The notes: generated from the sequence alone by a model not told the origin. A DNA stretch of 64,000 nucleotides from Zygnema cylindricum (GCA_037447655.1 JBBHKE010000473.1:253089-317088); one strand, 5' to 3'; counted from the first letter of the stretch, positions 11,915-23,345 are shown. Made by a program: numbers and translations.

Positions 11915-12133
11915 TACACCGTGTATCGCTATTAGTGTTAATAGTTTTTTCGCCACGTAAAATATCTTTTCTCCGTACACACCTGCCCGAGTTTTTAGTT
12001 GAGGCCGCCAATCGGAAGCTGGGAAACTTACTTTTCAATCGCAACCGTCAGATCTAAGAGCCGACATTTGTGTACGGATAAAATATGTTTATAGAGACGA
12101 AAAAAATATTAACACACAACGATTCACGGTGTA
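11915..12133. mobile_element. Miniature inverted-repeat element with TACACCG ends
   Basis: The ends are TACACCGTGTATCGC (left) and the reverse complement of TACACCGTGAATCG (right), reading as TA plus a CACCGTG terminal repeat. Inside is a hairpin-forming core: AAAATATCTTTTCTCCGTACA on the left, TGTACGGATAAAATATG on the right. The core is shared with the elements at 12954-13166 and 48231-48414. No coding capacity. Confidence 0.65.
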
Positions 12134-12258
12134 CATACCTCCAAAAAAAGGACTTGGAGGACGTAACACTCTTCTTATTTAATGCATAACTTTTTAACAT
12201 TTGGAATTATTACAGATAATGAATATTTGAAAGATGTAACTGTTTGGATTTTGGAAAC

Positions 12259-12719
12259 TACACCGCGAATCGTAATTAGAGTAATGAAAAAATTAGAGTA
12301 CAAAAACTAAAAAAAACAATTAGAGTAATGAACGCTAATTTATGTGATAGAGCTGTTTCAACTATGAAGTTTACTCTAATTAAATAAGGTTTTCGTACAG
12401 AATTTGGCAAAAAGTACAGTTTATCCTCGCTATGACGTTTGCACTGCGCGGTTTGTTAAAACGAAGTTACATGATAACGGCCTGTATTAAATCATTATTT
12501 GTAATTTTTTACTTAATAAAGTACAATTTTGCACGTCGGAGGTCGTCCGTACTCCACACTATTTAAAAAGAACCTATATTAGCATTAAAAACGCTAATTA
12601 AACTTTACCTTAAATAGAATAATGAAAAAAATAGAATCATTTACTCTATTTCAGTGATAGAGTCGAAATTTCGAGCGACCGAATTAGAGTAATTTACTCT
12701 AATTACGATTCGCGGTGTA
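12259..12719. mobile_element. Longer inverted-repeat element with TACACCGCG ends
   Basis: The 26-base ends are near-perfect inverted repeats: TACACCGCGAATCGTAATTA at 12259 and its reverse complement ending at 12719, continuing with GAGTAA. TA at both ends fits a TA target duplication. The interior is AT-rich with several TTACTCTAATT-like words and no open frame of note. Confidence 0.65.
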
Positions 12720-12953
12720 CTGTACATTAAGCATTGGAGTTACTTTTTTGTTTTCGGTTCTCAAAATGAATTTAAACCAAGCGTAACGCTCTCAAAATTT
12801 TTGTTTTTTGTGAAACGGTGTTGCTTTTCTATAATCCTATAGCAATTATAAAAAAATCTTCAGCCATACAATAACATAAACGAACTAAAACCAAAATTTC
12901 ATTAACTCAAACAACAAAATGCGCAAGCGTGAAATGCAACTTAACTGACATCA

Positions 12954-13166
12954 AGTACATTACTAGTATTAATGTTCCTTTTGCCACTTAAAACATCTTT
13001 TCCCCGTACAAACTTGTCGGATTAGGGATCTGACGGTTGGGATTGAAAGGCAAGATTCTCAGCTTTCGATTGGCGGTCTCAAATTGAAAATCAGACAAAC
13101 GTGTACGGAGAAAATATGTTTTTAAGTAGCGAAAAATTTTATTTACACTAATAGCGATACACGGTG
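12954..13166. mobile_element. Miniature inverted-repeat element, third of the local nest
   Basis: The right end (ACTAATAGCGATACACGGTG) is the reverse complement of the left end of the 11915 element. The core CACTTAAAACATCTTTTCCC ... GTACGGAGAAAATATG is shared with the 11915 and 48231 copies. The left end is eroded (TACATTACTAGTATTAAT). Confidence 0.6.
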
Positions 13167-14340
13167 ATGGTAAAGTGATGGTTAGTTGGTTACAATCGAT
13201 GCTGATGTGATGCGACAGGTCGATTCGCAAATAATTTCGGAGTCGGATTTGGTGTGGATCATTCTCTGTTTGCGTAAAACTTGTCGCACGTTCATTTTTG
13301 TCGTTTGCGAACTACAGTAACGCTTACGATGGTCGCGCGCGTTGCAATATCGCAGAATTGCAATACTGCCAGGATGCACCAATCATATCATTAGATTGAC
13401 AAACAAGCGGTTGTAAGGTCTGGGTAGATATCGGCATAGTTTTCGTTTTGGATTTTCTGATCAAAGTGTAACTGCGTACGGAGTGACAGCCTATTCGGAT
13501 AAATGTCAGTTTCGCAAGCGCCACACAGAAGCATCCACGCCACGTGCGAACTTTTTGCGCCACGAACTAAAAAGTCGTAAGTGCGTCAACCAAGAGGTCA
13601 AAGGCTTCCCTGAAACTTTTATCGTTCCATGCGTAAGTTGCATGCATGCAACAGAGGGATAGTGAAGTCACTATGTGACCTCAGATTTATTTCCTAACTT
13701 AATTGGAAACTGAAAGTGTAACACTGTTTACCGTACAATTCGAAAATAAAGTCAGGCCTTTTGTTTTCTTAAGGCTGTGAGCTCAAATCCCATTTGAAGG
13801 TGAGGCCATGACAAGGCCAAAATAATAAAAAAGAAAAGAAAACAAAAGGCCAAATACAGAAGGAATGCTCAAAAGAATAAAAAGACAAGTAAAAAAAGAC
13901 GAACAAGGAATACTAAAGAGACTTTTGTGTTGGATGTTTACTCATCTTTTTACGACAGTTTCCCAAGACTCTTCACACTAAATTAGTATTGTGTATTTTA
14001 GTTTTGTATCAAAACAAATAAATCCTTAACTCTGGAAAATGATGGGCATTGTACTTCAAATCAGTCAAACATTTTCTCGCAAAAATTAGATTTTCAATAA
14101 AATTGATAGAAGCAAATATGTCGTCTAGCAAATGGGACGATTGGCAAGAGGACACGTATCAAAAAAAGAATAAGAAAAATAAAAAAGCAAAGAAAATGTG
14201 GAATGAAGGAAGAACACAGAAAACAAAAAAGTATACGAAGTGGGTGACGGAGGAGCCCGTAAACTGGATGAAAAAAACTGGATGACGTAAACTGGATGAC
14301 GTAAACAGAGGAAAACGACGAGGATTAGAGAGAGTGCACG
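13167..14340. other. Intergenic stretch, no gene recognised
   Basis: AT-rich sequence. A lysine-rich open frame at 14049-14285 reflects an A-rich tract and has no recognisable domain. A repeated GGATGACGTAAACT phrase occurs at 14272-14305. Confidence 0.4.
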
Positions 14341-14397
14341 TCGAAAAAAAACTACGATTCCTTGGAATATGGGATAGAAGAATATGGGATGGAGGTC
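14341..14397 (+). repeat. Orphan unit of the 51-bp repeat
   Basis: One unit of the array found at 18.4-20.9 kb stands alone here: AAAACTACGATTCCTTGGAA, then TATGGGATAGAAGAATATGGGATGGAGG. It sits about 4 kb upstream of the array and 440 bases before the first LRR exon, in the same orientation. Confidence 0.85.
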
Positions 14398-14834
14398 AAC
14401 AAAAGCAACTAGTTCAAAAGGAAACCTTTTCTTGAAAGCGGGTAAAGACTGTAATTATGTGTTATTGGCAATACAGAAATATAAGTCCGTCTTTGGAGAA
14501 GAGATCTGATTTTGAAATATATGCTAAACTGCGTCACAACAAAATCACGCTTTCTAAGTATATATATATATGTGTATATATATATTTGACTTATTTCAAG
14601 AGGTTCTGTATTTTACCATCCACCATGTTACATATAATTTCCACTCTCAATTTATCCTTTTACAGTGTTGACCACAATATCTCAATAAAATAACTTGTTT
14701 TGATTTTATCAAAGGCCAGGAAAAGTTATTGATGAAATCTGTTTTTGTTTCTCATGTCTGTCTTCTTGACATGAAAGGAATAATATTGGAAAAAATTTTG
14801 AGCACCTTCCTTTTCTTCTTTTGTTTTTGCCTAG
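14398..14834. other. Upstream flank of the LRR exon cluster
   Basis: No LRR N-cap or signal-peptide exon could be found. A short TA/TG microsatellite (TATATATATATGTGTATATA) lies at about 14557-14586. Confidence 0.4.
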
Positions 14835-15739
14835 ACGAATGAGCAAGTGTGGCCTCAATGGAAGTCTCCCGCCCGGGATCAATACTCTTGAACGGTTGGA
14901 GGTTTTGTAAGTTTTGGTGTTCACGAGGCAAAAAAAATCCAGTTTCGAATAAATGTGAACAAATTAAGATTCATGTGATACACTTCGAATTTTTGGCTCT
15001 TCGATCTCAACTTGGTCAATTTATGCACGGAATTGAGGAATTTTGCTGAAAAGCAAAACTTGTTGTCACGCTCATTGAAAGCTTAAACTTTAGGCTAAGT
15101 GAAGTTAATTTATGACTTTTTAATTGTCACAATAGATGTTCTAAATTCTGATTTTCTACATTTTTTTAGGGATTTGAGTGACAATGGCTTCACTGGAGCT
15201 CTACCATCACTGAAAAAATTGACGAACTTGAAACAACTGTGAGTTTCTATTACAACTTAATAACCCTCCTTCAAAAACTATTCAGACGATTTTTTCCGTG
15301 CAAGTGTAACATTTTTCAAGGGGCTATTGAGGTTCATACGTGCAGGAATCTCGCAAACAATTTTCTTGATAATGTAACATCAAATCTCCCCGATTCTTAT
15401 CTTGAAAAATTGTAAGACACTTGCTTCTGCTTTTTTCCCTATGTCATCGGCAATTAGGAAGACTTATGGGGCAACAAGCCTCTCATTTTGTTGAAACTTA
15501 GAGATCTTGCTCTCTCTCTCTCACACTCTCTTTCCCTCTCCCGAACTCTCTCTTTCTCCATGCACAGGATGCTGATTCTTCTCTTTCGCTGTAAATCACG
15601 TGTTTTACATGTTAAGGTTGTATCCACTTGTAGTCTTGATATTAATGACATTTTTTAGCAGGGACTTGAGTGGAATGGGGATTGAGTTGACAAGTCTCCC
15701 AAGCTTGCGCTCAAAATACCATGACAGTCTTATTGCTTT
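14835..15739 (+). pseudogene. Leucine-rich-repeat exon cluster (partial gene)
   Basis: Four exons with AG/GT borders and phase-2 introns each encode about one LRR: 14835-14906 (CGLNGSLPPGINTLERLEVL), 15170-15238 (DLSDNGFTGALPSLKKLTNL), 15346-15411 (NLANNFLDNVTSNLP), 15662-15739 (DLSGMGIELTSLPSL). One-LRR-per-exon with the intron splitting the Leu codon is the standard plant LRR receptor arrangement, and the first two keep the plant LxxNxLxGxIP-type pattern. No N-cap, transmembrane or kinase exon is visible, so this is a fragment or a gene whose ends were lost. No in-frame stop is seen in the four exons. It is probably a relative of the LRR part of the locus at 23346-47197, but a separate gene. 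Confidence 0.7.
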
Positions 15740-17818
15740 GTAAGTCTTTTTGGTGTTTTTCATCTTTCTTTTTTAAAAAAATCGCTATAGCCAGCGGTAC
15801 GTGTAATGTTTTTTTGTGAGATTGACCTTTTTCTCACTTCTTTAGTTCAAACTATCTGTGTAGTTTCTTGGTCTAAAAAGTTATAACGTCTGGTTTCATT
15901 TTTTTCAGATGTTTTTTTCTTTTTTTTTCTTTCGGAAGCCTAAATTCAACCCACAAGGCCTTTTTTTCCGTACACTTTTGATATAAACCATGCTGTTTCT
16001 GATCCATTCTATTGGTCTGTCCATAAATTCTTTTGTTGTTAGGTGTAGATACATGAGCGACTGATATTTTTAGAAACAAAAGGTGGCACTTAATTCTAAA
16101 TGAATCCGACCAGTTTGAATGGTGTGGGTTTTATTCTAGTTTAGCTGTTTTCTAAAAATGTTTAAGCTCAACAAGGAAGATTTGAAATCGTGTTTTTAAA
16201 AGCTTTCTTTATCCCGAGGTTTTGTCCATTACGGGAGAATAAATTGGTCCTAACTGATCGTTTAAACTGGTCAATATCCAAATACATGGTTGCATTTGAC
16301 CACTCTTTTTGTGTATAGTTATCATATTATCTATACGAGAAAACATAAGCCAATCTTTCAACTTATGACGACTATTTTTTCTTCCACCTGCTTTGGACAC
16401 ATTTTGCCATTTGTTTTTTTGCTTTTTCAAAAATTTGGTTAGCGTCGAGAAACTACAATCAATTGTAGGCAGAACTATTTTAAAATTTCAATTTTATGCT
16501 ACTCTTACTATGTCTTCTTTTCTCCTCGACGGTTTTGGTGGTTCATCTTTCTTTCTTACATGGGATTTCCATAATAAGTTTTTGGAATGGAGCGGAGTTT
16601 GTTTACAAAAGTGTAAACATCCTCACTGTCTATTTTTTTGGTAGCATGAAACATTGTACATGTGCCCAAAATTTGTGTCCATGTGACGTCCCATGCACGC
16701 TTCCGCATCGGAGGTAAATTTGCCGATAATTCCGTTTGTATCTTCCAATGCAATATTTTTGTCGTTCAATGAGAGGATCTCGTTCTCATCGCTCATTTTC
16801 TCGGCACCTAGTAATGTCGTCCTAACTCTTTGCTCCTTACGACCACAAATAATACTCCCCACATCCTCTTAAACAAAGTATTTGGCATTGAGCTTCCAAA
16901 CGTAAAATTCTTAGTCGTTGAATTTAGAAACGATATTTGCAAGTATTTTTAACATTAAACTTGTATGATAAATTACGATTTTATCTCAGAAATGTTGGCT
17001 TTTCAATTGACCGCCAAAAATCAGAATATTGTTCAGCATATCTCAAAATTATTGTGGTTAATTTAGATTGGGATTCTTCTAATACAAAAAACAATTGTCG
17101 ATATGGGGTTCATTTGACCCCTCAACTTGGAGCATGAATTAGCCTGTATTTCATACGGTGAAATTGGAACTTTTTGTTTCAAAAAATGGTGAAAGAGACC
17201 TAGTTTTTAGTGCTTTTCTGGAAAAAAATCGCTAGGATATTTTGAAGGTGAAGGAGCTAAAATACATTACGTCCTTTAGAAAGCTCACATTACTTCACAA
17301 ACGGAGAATTTAAGGTAAACGACAAATATTTGCACAATGCATATAGAGATACTTAAGTTTTGTTTTGTTTATCGTCATGTAAATGGGCACCATGTCTTCA
17401 TATGTCCTCCAAAACTGAACATTTTTCTTGCTATGTATGAGCCATCTCAAGACCTACAAGTTGATTGCAAAAACGCTCTGGAGATCTATTGGCCTGGCTA
17501 CATTCAAAAACGCGGAATGCATAGTTTCGGATCAAAATTTTCAGAATTTAAAATTCTATAATTTTTCCAAACAATGTCATATTCCCAAAAAAATCGGATG
17601 GACATGAAAAAAGGACTCTTGTAGGTCTTGGTCTTGACTACATACATAAAAAATACGTTTTTGCGATTTTTGTACGGACTTGTAGAGACTTTTGAAAAGA
17701 GGTAATTAATAGTTCACTTCCCTATTTTAGTTTTGTTTTAAAGAAAGAGAGTGAGGATCAAAGGCGCGCCATGGCTGCCGCCATATTTAGAAAGTGGCAG
17801 TTTTTGCAGATAAGGGTA
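15740..17818. other. Spacer between the two LRR exon copies
   Basis: About 2 kb without a recognisable gene. Short frames such as 16393-16644 and 17337-17561 contain no known motif. No further LRR exon could be recognised. Confidence 0.4.
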
Positions 17819-18375
17819 CACTGGAGCTCTACCATCACTGAAAAAATTGACAAACTTGAAACAACTGTGAGTTTCTATTACAACATAATAACCCTCCTTC
17901 AAAAACTATTCACACGATATTTTCCGTGCAAGTGTAACATTTTTGAAGGGGCTATTGAGGTTCATACGTGCAGGAATCTCGCAAACAATTTTCTTGATAA
18001 TATAACATCAAATCTCCCCGATTCTTATCTTGAAAAATTGTAAGGCACTTGCTCTTGCTTTTTTCCCTATGTCATCGGCAATTCGGAAGACTTATGGGGC
18101 AACAAGCCTCTCATTTTGCTGAAACTTAGAGATCTTGCTCTCTCTCTCGCTCACTCTCTCTTTCCCTCTCCCCAACTCTCTCTTTCTCCATGCACAGGAT
18201 CCTGATTCTGCTCTTTCGCTGTAAATCATGTGTTTTACATGTTAAGGTTGTACCTACTTGTAGTCTTGTTATTAATGACATTTTTTGGCAGGGACTTCAG
18301 TGGAATGGGGATTGAGTTGACAAGTCTCCCAAGCTTGCTTTCAAAATACCACGATAGTCTTATTGCTTTGTAAGT
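17819..18375 (+). repeat. Duplicated LRR exon block
   Basis: This block repeats 15191-15745 at high identity, introns included (the CT-rich intron stretch at about 18130-18190 and GTAAGGCACTTGCTCTTGC are both kept). It starts in the middle of the second LRR exon and contains complete copies of the third (17974-18039) and fourth (18292-18369). It stops just after the donor GTAAGT of the fourth exon, where the 51-bp array begins. The first exon lacks its 5' part and acceptor, so the copy is not a functional gene segment by itself. Confidence 0.9.
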
Positions 18376-20031
18376 GGGGATGGAGGAAGAAATTACGATG
18401 ACTTGAATATGGAATAGAGGAATATACGATGGAGGAAGAAAACTACGATTACTTGGAATATGGGATAGTGGAATATACGATGGAGGAAGAAAACTACGAT
18501 TACTTGGAATATGGGATAGAAAAATATGGGATGGAGGAAGAAAACTACGATGACTTGGAATATGGTATAGAAGAATATGGGATGGAGGAAGAAAACTACG
18601 ATGACTTGGAATATGGGATAGAGGAATATGGGATGGAGGAAGAAAACTACGATGACTTGGAATATGGGATAGAAGAATATGGGATAGAGGAAGAAAACAA
18701 CGATTACTTAGAATATGGGATAGAAGAATATGGGATGGAGGAAGAAAACTACGGTGACTTGGAATATGGGATAGAGGAATATACGATGGAGGAAGAAAAC
18801 TACGATTACTTGGAATATGGTATAGAGGAATATAGGATGGAGGAAGAAAACTACGATTACTTAGAATATGGGATAGAAAAATATGGGATGGAGGAAAAAA
18901 ACTACGATGACTTGGAATATGGTATAGAAGAATATGAGATGGAGGAAGAAAACTACGATGACTTGGAATATGGGATAGAGGAATATGGGATGGAGGAAGA
19001 AACCTACGATGACTTGGAATATGGGATAGAAGAATATGGGATGGAGGAAGAAAACAACGATGACTTGGAATATGGGATAGAGGAATATGGGATGGAGGAA
19101 GAAAACTACGATGACTTGGAATATGGGATAGAGGAATATACGATGGAAGAAGAAAACTACGATTACTTGGAATATGGGATAGAGGAATATGGGATGGAGG
19201 AAGAAAACTACGATGACTTGGAATATGGGATAGAGGAATATAGGATGGAGGAAGAAAACTACGATGACTTAGAATATGGGATAGAGGAATATGGGGTTGA
19301 GGAAGAAAACTACGATGACTTGGAAAATGGTATAGAAGAATATGGGATGGAGGAAGAAAACTACGATGACTTGGAATATGGGATAGAGGAATTTGGGATG
19401 GAGGAAGAAAACTACGATGACTTGGAATATGGGATAGACGAATATGGGATGGAGGAAGAAAACTACGACGATGACTTGGAATATGGGATAGAAGAAAATG
19501 GGATGGAGGAAGATAACTACGACGATGACTTGGAATATGGGATAGAGGAATATACGATGGAGGAAGAAAACTACGATTACTTGGAATATGGGATAGAGGA
19601 ATATAGGATGGAGGAAGAAAACTACGATGACTTGGAATATGGGATAGAGGAATATGGGATGGAGGAAGAAAACTACGATGACTTGGAATATGGGATAGAA
19701 GAATATGGGATGGAGGAAGAAAACTACGATGACTTGGAATATGGGATAGAGGAATATGGGATGGAGGAAGAAAACTACGATGACTTGGAATATGGGATAG
19801 AGGAATATAGGATGGAAGAAGAAAACTACGATGACTTGGAATATGGGATAGAGGAATATGGGATGGAGGAAGAAAACTACGATGACTTGGAATATGGGAT
19901 AGAGGAATATAGGATGGAGGAAGAAAACTACGATGACTTGGAATATGGGATAGAGGAATATACGATGGAGGAAGAAACTATGATAACTTGGAATATGGGA
20001 TAGAGGAATATGGGATGGAGGAAGGATAATG
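18376..20031 (+). repeat. 51-bp tandem array, about 31 units
   Basis: The consensus unit is 51 bases and reads MEEENYDDLEYGIEEYG in one frame. Units differ by substitutions; two carry an extra GAC codon (DDD, about 19466 and 19518), making 54 bases. The edge units (18378-18428 and 19968-20031) are degenerate, with single-base losses that break the frame. A variant with ACG before ATG is followed by GATTAC instead of GATGAC in all four in-frame cases, so blocks larger than one unit were amplified. It directly abuts the duplicated LRR donor site at 18370. Confidence 0.95.
18429..20003 (+). CDS. Open frame of 524 codons within the 51-bp array
   Basis: The frame opens at an ATG inside the array and runs through about 30 units until a one-base loss near 19976. 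The product would be a strongly acidic 17-residue repeat rich in Glu and Tyr, with no signal peptide, membrane segment or known domain, and probably disordered. The two other plus frames of the unit contain stops (TAG, TGA), and both unit sizes are multiples of three. That fits either coding constraint or simple recent amplification of an open unit. Frame breaks in both edge units, and the lack of any non-repeat exon joined to it, argue against a real gene. I treat it as array first, gene second. Confidence 0.25.
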   Translation: MEEENYDYLEYGIVEYTMEEENYDYLEYGIEKYGMEEENYDDLEYGIEEYGMEEENYDDLEYGIEEYGMEEENYDDLEYGIEEYGIEEENNDYLEYGIEEYGMEEENYGDLEYGIEEYTMEEENYDYLEYGIEEYRMEEENYDYLEYGIEKYGMEEKNYDDLEYGIEEYEMEEENYDDLEYGIEEYGMEEETYDDLEYGIEEYGMEEENNDDLEYGIEEYGMEEENYDDLEYGIEEYTMEEENYDYLEYGIEEYGMEEENYDDLEYGIEEYRMEEENYDDLEYGIEEYGVEEENYDDLENGIEEYGMEEENYDDLEYGIEEFGMEEENYDDLEYGIDEYGMEEENYDDDLEYGIEENGMEEDNYDDDLEYGIEEYTMEEENYDYLEYGIEEYRMEEENYDDLEYGIEEYGMEEENYDDLEYGIEEYGMEEENYDDLEYGIEEYGMEEENYDDLEYGIEEYRMEEENYDDLEYGIEEYGMEEENYDDLEYGIEEYRMEEENYDDLEYGIEEYTMEEETMITWNMG

Positions 20032-20455
20032 GAATATGGAGGAATATGGATGGAGGAAAAACAGGAGGAAGGAGAAGAAGGTGGATGGACTGGAGGAAAT
20101 GGATGGAGGGAAATATGGCTTAGGACTTAGAATATGGGAAGATGGAATATGGATAGGAAAAAACTAATGGATTAGAGGAACAATGGAGGAGGAAATGCAT
20201 GAGGAATGGATGGTATGATGGAGGGAAAAACTGACGATGAATTGGAATATGGGATAGAAAGGAGGATATGGGATGGAATATGGAGAAGAAAACTACATGG
20301 AAGGAGGGAGGGAATATGGAGGGGATGGAGGAAAAAGGATGGAATTGGAATCTGGTGGAGTGGAAGAAATGAAGGAGGAATATGAAGGAAGAATAAGTGG
20401 AGAAAGAAATGAAGGAGGATGGAATATGGATGGAGAAGAAATGGAAGGAGTGGAT
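20032..20455 (+). repeat. Scrambled interval between two blocks of the 51-bp array
   Basis: The sequence is built from array words (GGAATATGG, GATGGAGGA, GGGATAGA) in irregular order with many small insertions and deletions; no unit is intact. Intact units lie on both sides. It is either a decayed or slipped part of the array or a poorly resolved assembly of a longer array. Confidence 0.7.
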
Positions 20456-20911
20456 GGAAGGGATGGAGGAAGAAAACTGACTTGGAATATGGGATAGAGG
20501 AATATGGGATGGAGGAAGAAAACTATGATGACTTGGAATATGGGATAGAGGAATATGGGATGGAGGAAGAAACTACGATGACTTGGAATATGGGATAGAG
20601 GAATATGGGATGGAGGAAGAAAACTACGATGACTTGGAATATGGGATAGAGGAATATGGGATGGAGGAAGAAAACTACGATTACTTGGAATATGGGATAG
20701 AAGAATATAGGATGGAGGAAGATTACTACGATGACTTGGAATATGGGATAGAGGAATATGGGATGGAGGTAGAAAACTATGATTACTTGGAATATGGGAT
20801 AGAGGAATACGGGATAGAGGAAGAAAACTATGGTTACTTGGAATATGAGATAGAGGAATATGGGGTGGAGGAAGAAAACTACGATTACTTGGAATATGGG
20901 ATAGAGGAATA
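20456..20911 (+). repeat. Second block of the 51-bp array, about 9 units
   Basis: Same unit, orientation and variant types (DD and DY forms). A one-base loss at about 20570 splits the open frame; the following part stays open to a TAA at 20910. The block ends cleanly into unrelated AT-rich sequence at 20912. Confidence 0.9.
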
Positions 20912-22340
20912 ACTAAAATAGTAAGGTTTTCGAAAAATGCCGGATGGTAAACCATTTTTAGTACATCGAAACAAAATAGAATCCAAAAAGATAACTGATA
21001 AAAGTCACATAGAACCAAAGAAACCAAAAATCAAAAACACATACAGAATAAGTCATCTGATTGGGTTTAAAAACTTTGTTTTGAGGGAGTTTTTGGGACT
21101 GGGCTGAAGAAGAGTGGTGCAGCAATTCCCGAAATTACAATGTGACTGATTTGAACTACGAAAATTTTGCATTGTTTTGTAAAACTGGGAAGAACTGTTC
21201 TAGCACTCAAGTTTTTAACATGATGGTCTTTGGTTTTTCGACTGCTGTACTGCTCCATTTCCTTAATCGCTTTATTCCACCTCACTTTTATTTTCAAATG
21301 TATGCGTAAGACTTTTTTATTTTTTACTCTTGTGACCTCTTGTCGTATACTCTTTAAGTTTGTGTCAATTGTTTGACCAAACGAAGTTCTAAGATGTTTC
21401 TGAGCAAGTTTTTTGTTACTATTTTAGGATCATTCTTGTATATAAGCAGTTTTTTTTACTATATGGACTTATGTTTTTCTGCATTTCGGAAAGGTTCCTT
21501 ACAAATAAAAGATTCATTGAAGGCGATATCTATTGTGTTAAGCTCAGGAATGAAGTGACAAATAATATTGTTTTGATGCTTTGGTTTTAACAAAAAAATG
21601 TAATGAGAATTAATATTTAATGGGAGAAAAATAACTATATTTAGTGGGATCGCAAGAATTAGGGTATTTTCTTCAAACAGGTATTTTTGAAAATACAATG
21701 GCCAAAACATCCATTCTCTCTCCCCCTCCCTCGCTCACTCTTCCCCTCTCTCCCATTCCCTTCTCGAATTCATGAATCACTATTAAAATGTAAAATACTC
21801 ATGGTTGTTTCTAGAATGTAAGGTAATTATTAGTGTGGGACTATTTTATTGTTGTTGATTCTGATTTAGTTACCAATGATGTCAACAATTGACAAGGGCT
21901 TATTTATTTATTCAGTGTTTTCAGCATGTTTTAACATTAAAAAACAAAAAAACGGTATCAAGTATCGCAAATCTCTAAGACAGTTAGGAAATAAAGATGA
22001 TTGCCTGCTTATTTTCCTTCAATTTTAAACAAAGAAAGCTTAAGAGAAAAACCATATTTGAAAGTTTTACAGGGTCATATAGGTTAGTGCGCACTTGGCC
22101 TATAAACACATGTAGTCTAACATAGCGAAGCTTAGTCTTTGAGAACCACTAAGTAGATAGCAATGGGAGAAGCATAGGAATAAATACATAGAATAGACAG
22201 GTTTGAGCAGCTTGGAGAAATTTAGTTATAGTCAAGGGGTCACAAGGCGTAAGCCGAAGTGAGCCCCGGTTGGAATACAAATTTTCCTACGGACTAACTC
22301 TAATAAAGCTGCAATCTCCTTTCTAATGTTCTATGATGAG
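20912..22340. other. Intergenic stretch, no gene recognised
   Basis: AT-rich. No recognised coding sequence. A C/T-rich patch lies at 21715-21765. A 13-base word GAGAACCACTAAG at 22140-22152 recurs at 22751-22763, around the LTR-like segment. Confidence 0.4.
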
Positions 22341-22740
22341 TGTTAGGATTACAATGTGGGATTTTGGTTCAGTTTTAGTGTGGGTCAGTTTTTTGTCGCG
22401 CGTCACGTCGCGCGTTATATTTCGTTTCATTAGTACTTTTAGTTTTGTTAGACTAAGTGTGAACGGTTTGGTCTAATTGGTATGTGTACGTGACTTCTAG
22501 TACTTTCGGTTCGTGCGTAGTACTTCTAGCAGTTTCGTTTCACGTAGATTAAGTCGTACTTTAAGTATTGTACTTCTAGATATTTCGTTTCCCGAATTTT
22601 CAGTTTGCGTCACTCTATTTTCGTCGTACTCTATTTTGCGTCCAATTACATGTGACGCTTCTAGAATTAGATTTCTAGATGTAATCTGGCGACTAAGTTA
22701 AAATGTCAGCCAGCGAGGGAATTAGAAATTACCAAGGGCA
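22341..22740 (+). mobile_element. Possible solo LTR or LTR fragment
   Basis: The segment starts TGTTAGGATTAC, the usual TG start of a plant LTR. It has the CG-bearing, TTTCGTTT-rich composition seen in the LTRs further downstream (for example GTCGCGCGTCACGTCGCGCG). No clear CA end, target duplication or adjacent internal domain was found, so the call is tentative. Confidence 0.25.
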
Positions 22741-23345
22741 CCACTAAGGAGAACCACTAAGAAATTATTGTAGATTTAATGTGTGAGAATTAATTGGAAT
22801 ATCCTCTTCTGAATTACATATGTCTCTATCTATGTTCATGAGGATTTAATGTATGCGAGCTGGTTGATATTTGATGTGAGATAAATTCGCTTCCGCATTG
22901 TAATTTGTCAATTTTTGCGCATTCCCATTGTGTTTTCGATCCTTTCACAATGATCCTACCATAATGAGAAATAATTTGAATTCGTTATTTGCCTAAAAAA
23001 AATCCGATAACTCTCTTCATTATAATTTTCTAGTGTAATCGTTGTCACGTTGAGGTGAATTAACTATCTGTTTTCCATTCGATAAAAGTGCATTTTTGTG
23101 AATGCCTTGTGTTAACTCTAACGATATTATCAATGCTCTACGTTGAGAAACCAGGAAAACCAAAAGCCTTATGTCTTTGTAAGTCTCTAGTTGCAAGTAG
23201 AACAACATTATTCAAATGAAATCTAACGTTTTTTATGATATTTATGTTTTTGTGATGTTTTTGTTGCAAGTAGAATAAACATTTTCCAAATATAATCTAA
23301 TGCTTTTCGATATTTTTTTTGCCATACTATATCATGCAAACATAG

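Noticed and set aside
16393-16644. Possible LRR N-cap (FLEWSGVCLQKC)
   Set aside because: Only a few residues fit, with no splice sites or neighbouring LRR exon in phase.
18376-20911. CRISPR-like array
   Set aside because: Units are contiguous without unique spacers and the DNA is eukaryotic.
20293-21027. Open frame of 244 codons on the minus strand, His/Pro/Ser-rich
   Set aside because: It is the reverse reading of the 51-bp array, which lacks stops in that direction by composition; it has no independent signal.
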